Part shown: positions 61,091 through 64,000 of the stretch, in pieces
How the letters are laid out: each line of letters begins with the position of its first letter
Numbering within the stretch: position 1 is the stretch's first letter
DNA from: Hemibagrus wyckioides
Taxonomy: Eukaryota > Chordata > Actinopteri > Siluriformes > Bagridae
DNA length: 64,000 nt
Direction: 5' to 3'
Assembly: GCF_019097595.1 (NCBI RefSeq)
Contig: NC_080720.1
Coordinates: 19,452,352-19,516,351 of the forward strand
Notes under the pieces: model-generated
What the model saw: the letters and a program-made list of their open reading frames with translations, nothing else
Told to the model about the DNA's origin: nothing
The model's database searches: none
Translations under genes and position numbers: made by a program

Positions 61091-61434
61091 TTCCCATTCC
61101 ACCAGAAGAACAGAATTGTCTGTTGGGGCCTGCCTAAATAAGACCGGTCTATATTAAATGTTTTAGTTTGCACACAAACAGTTAAGTATTATCCCACATG
61201 CAAGACTGTAGTTATACAGAATATCAGAGCAGCTGTGTCTCGCAACAGGTTATCCCATACAGGTTATAAATAACTGCAGGATTGGGAGTGCAGTATTGCT
61301 TTTATACAATAGTTCTATAAACACGAAATTAATATCAAGTATGTGACATTTTGGGCACAGTATGGACAATTGTTCTGTTCATTTTTGCTCTGCAAGCAGA
61401 AATAGATCCCAAAGAAGCTTCATTGTCAGGTATT

Positions 61435-61860
61435 GTCAGGTAAGGTAAGGCTGAGAGGATGCAACTGCAGATAAAGCAGTTTAGTAAAGTTCAGGCAGAC
61501 AGATCCAAAAAAATGTGAGGCAAAATGAAGGTCAGGGACTAGCATGGGTCAGGTGATAGCAAACAACAATACAAGAGATGAGAAAATGAGGAACACAGAA
61601 AGGGTCACAATGAGACTATTAAATGCAATAACAAGGCTTTGTGTCAAATGGTGACAAACAACGCAAACTGTATACTTCGCACACTCTGTGTGTGTGTGTG
61701 TGTCTGTGTGTGTGTGTGTGTCTGTATGTATGTCTCTGGCTGATTGAACACAGGTGTGTGTAATCAGCATGTGGTTGACTGTGAACAGGGAAGTGTTTGT
61801 GTGTTATGGGAAACCTGGTGGAGCAGTGTTTGTAAGCTGTGGTGTATTTCAGGACTTGGA
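61435..61860. repeat. Dispersed repeat, unclassified (resembles 13845-14330)
   Basis: It starts with GGTAAGGTAAGGCTGAGAGG and includes GAAGGTCAGGGACTAGC, a TG/TC microsatellite (61687-61722) and the block CTGATTGAACACAGGTGTGTG. These recall a common fish repeat of unknown class. The borders are approximate. Confidence 0.35.
61687..61722. repeat. (TG)n microsatellite with TC interruptions
   Basis: TG units with interruptions, ending in GTATGTATGTC. Confidence 0.95.
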
Positions 61861-62435
61861 CTTTGTTTATTTGGGAGGCATGACTCGAATTAGTTTTATT
61901 TCCATTAAAAGTGCTTCTGGTAAAATTACCATCGCTTTTTTCTTCTCATCCTCAACTGATATTAGAAGCTAAAAGTTATATTCCTGAAAAGTATCATTTG
62001 CCATGGCTGCTGATGATGTCGCCAACAGGTTTGGAGGTAGTGACAGTTTCAAACTAGTTAGTGGAATTTTAAATGGCAAACACAGACATACAAACAGTGA
62101 AATGTCCTCCTAGTTTGTTTAGTGGACCAGAACTAACTAATGTGTAGATGTCATTATATAGAAATGCATGCTCGACCTCCTTCCAAACATATGCAAGATT
62201 CAGCACCATTTTGTTCCATAGGCTTTAGGCTTTGCTTAAATGTAATTTTGTACTGTGAGTTTGGGGTTTGCTGAGGCACAGAACAAAGAATTCATTCACA
62301 CAAACCATCAACAAAACAGGCTTTAGAAACACAACTTAGCACTAATGAGGCAGGGACTTAAACAAAAAACACAGTAGTGTGCGTTTGTCCCGTCTAACCA
62401 CAGTTCCTCATCATTTATTAATTGTGTGTTGGCAG

Positions 62436-62555
62436 GTACATCAGTAATGAAAGTGATGGCCTCAGACGCTGATGACCCGACCTACGGGAGCAGTGCCAGG
62501 ATAGTGTACAGCGTTTTGGACGGAGAAAAGTTCTTCACTGTTGATAGACAGACGG
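62436..62555 (+). CDS. cdh22: Cadherin-22-like, third coding exon (EC2)
   Basis: This 120-base exon completes the split Gly175 codon and runs TSVMKVMASDADDPTYGSSA to DRQTG, ending inside the Gly215 codon (phase 1 in, phase 1 out). It encodes the first half of EC2. The DAD calcium motif is at residues 185-187, followed by the DDPTYG stretch conserved in type II cadherins. A TGTTGGCAG acceptor ends at 62435 and a GTAAG donor starts at 62556. A 120-base exon at this place is normal for the family. SDADDPTYGSSARIVYSVLDGE closely resembles cadherin-22 as I remember it. The following exon, expected to finish EC2, is not in the remaining 1.4 kb, so the gene runs past the right edge of the window. 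Confidence 0.94.
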
Positions 62556-64000
62556 GTAAGACACAGACTTCCAGTGCATTTTAGATCTTTCCTTTGAGTT
62601 GCCTTTTTTATTTAAGTTTTTTTACTCCCCATTTTATAATGCAGAGCATTAAGAATTAAATGCAGGACATATCCAAAGAGGCTACATTTTCACCGAAGAG
62701 ATTCTTTGAAAGACTTGTCTAAGAATATAACTGCTAACCCTGCAGACTGTCACAGAGAGCATATGATAACCAGAAATGAACCTGCTTTCATTAAATCTAC
62801 ATTGTCTTAGTCAGGAAATACTCCTATTACTGGTTTTTCACTTTCTTACTGCTTATTTAAAATATATAGTAATAAACATCCAGATCCAGTTTTCCAGATG
62901 GAACTGTATTCATCTGTCATATGGAGCACATATGTTAATCAGAATAAAGCATGTGACGATAAAGTCAAATATGCTTAGTGTCAGTTTTCAGGTTGAAGGT
63001 TAAGCTTATCATGGCACTAAATTAGTGCCAGTGGGAATTCTGGGATAAAAATCCTGTGCAGGGATCATCTGTTTCCCGACATTCACCAATATCAGCTTCT
63101 ATCTTATCATTTAATAAAAAAAAAAAAAAAACATAAAATAAAACTGCAGTATCAGCTAACTGAATATTTTTGATAGACAGGGAGAAAAGATTATGTTTAA
63201 GTCAGCTAGTTAGCACATAAAATGTATAGTTATAGCACCTTCTATTGCTTCCAGGCTAATTTAACAACATAAAAAATTCATAATATGCTTATAGGATAAA
63301 ATTAAGACATTGACAAACCGTCTGTCAGTTTATGATGTGTCCCATCTGCCAATATTTTGTGATTCTTTTTTCCATGCTGTAACTCAGACTCAACCCAAAC
63401 CAGCTCTTTTTTTTCTTCACCGTCAACTTTTTCTTTAGTGTGTTGTCAGGAAATTCCGCTCAGGAATATCGCTCTACATGTAATACATTCTATATCACAA
63501 GCTTAGGGTCTTGATTTGGCCTAACTGAGAATCTAGCCACTGTCACTGGACTCACCTGCAAACATGGATATATTATTATGCATTATTTACAAATGTTAAG
63601 ACAATACAGCAAAGCCAAAAAGTGATGTATGATGAAAGTCTTATTTGCAATAAATATAACTGTCATAACTGTCCGTTCCTTAAGAAGCTATCGACATATC
63701 AGCAACGGCTCCTAATGACAAGGAACTCAGAGTTTGAGTTCATCCCTTGCCCTTTTCAGAGGTTATAATTTATGAGTCCCCATAGAGATGCCATCCACTG
63801 TGCTGAGGCATGCCACAATGGCTACCACATACACCATTAGAGTAAATGTGAACTAGCCTCTGTGTAGCAGTGCCTGAAGAAGGGTTAGTATTCTACCTCA
63901 GCTTCTACCTAAGGGCATACGAGGACCTTAGGTGGCACCTTAAGGATTTGACTTGTCATGACATTGTCTTAACAGACTAGCATGTGGCAGCATCTCAGAG
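62556..64000 (+). other. cdh22: cdh22 intron 3, left part (runs off the window)
   Basis: The sequence after the GTAAG donor at 62556 contains no further cadherin reading frame and no repeat I recognise, except an A-rich run near 63116-63131. It is taken to be the start of the next intron. Confidence 0.8.

Larger units (their letters stand above)
44623..62435 (+). other. cdh22: cdh22 intron between second and third coding exons
   Basis: The 17,813-base phase-1 intron starts GTAAGA and ends TTGGCAG. It contains a possible DIRS-like fragment, Tc1 remnants, an IR/DR-type Tc1 element and a large fold-back repeat, plus single-copy sequence. The split glycine codon (G from the first exon, GT from the second) is restored by removing exactly this interval. 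Confidence 0.9.

Noticed and set aside
1..64000. CRISPR arrays, prokaryotic operons or phage genes
   Set aside because: No regularly spaced repeats, no ribosome binding sites before ORFs and no dense coding. All evidence points to vertebrate intronic DNA.

Overview
The window is vertebrate nuclear DNA, almost certainly from a teleost fish. It is AT-rich, has no dense ORFs, and carries spliced exons with GT/AG borders. Its many repeats are of the kind seen in fish: several Tc1-like DNA transposons, L2/CR1-like LINEs, tRNA-derived SINEs and hAT- and piggyBac-type MITEs. A catfish-like teleost is possible from the repeat mix, but this is weak inference and I do not assign a species.

The one protein-coding gene I can support is a type II classical cadherin on the + strand, best matched to cdh22 (cadherin-22). 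Three coding exons are visible: 23239-23466 (signal peptide, short propeptide, furin-type site, start of EC1), 44328-44622 (most of EC1 and start of EC2) and 62436-62555 (EC2). Their lengths (228 coding bases, 295, 120) and phases (0, 1, 1) join into one open frame of 214 complete codons plus a split glycine. The introns are about 20.9 kb and 17.8 kb. The gene continues past the right edge. Its promoter and any 5' noncoding exons are either upstream or hidden in the first 23 kb.

Layout: 1-23 kb is upstream or 5'-intronic DNA. It holds a CpG-dense patch at 2.6 kb, an hAT MITE with perfect 8-bp target duplications (8.06 kb), a 5'-truncated LINE (8.35-9.72 kb), Tc1 remnants (1.6, 9.8, 15.9 and 21.0 kb) and SINEs (14.5, 19.1 and 19.5 kb). 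23.5-44.3 kb is intron A. It holds a piggyBac-like TTAA element, a decayed LINE, an LTR-like unit, SINEs and a second LINE copy that was split by a later Tc1 insertion (39.9-41.2 kb). 44.6-62.4 kb is intron B. It holds a possible DIRS-like reverse transcriptase scrap, a Tc1 element with about 210-bp IR/DR-type inverted repeats (50.3-51.8 kb) and a large fold-back element (53.3-53.9 kb). A dispersed repeat I do not recognise occurs three times in one orientation (34.6, 46.9 and 60.7 kb).

All transposase and reverse transcriptase ORFs seen are broken. No tRNA, rRNA, CRISPR, prokaryotic or viral gene was found. Several transposon-free tracts rich in TAATTA-type motifs are possible conserved regulatory elements of the cadherin gene, but this cannot be decided from one sequence.
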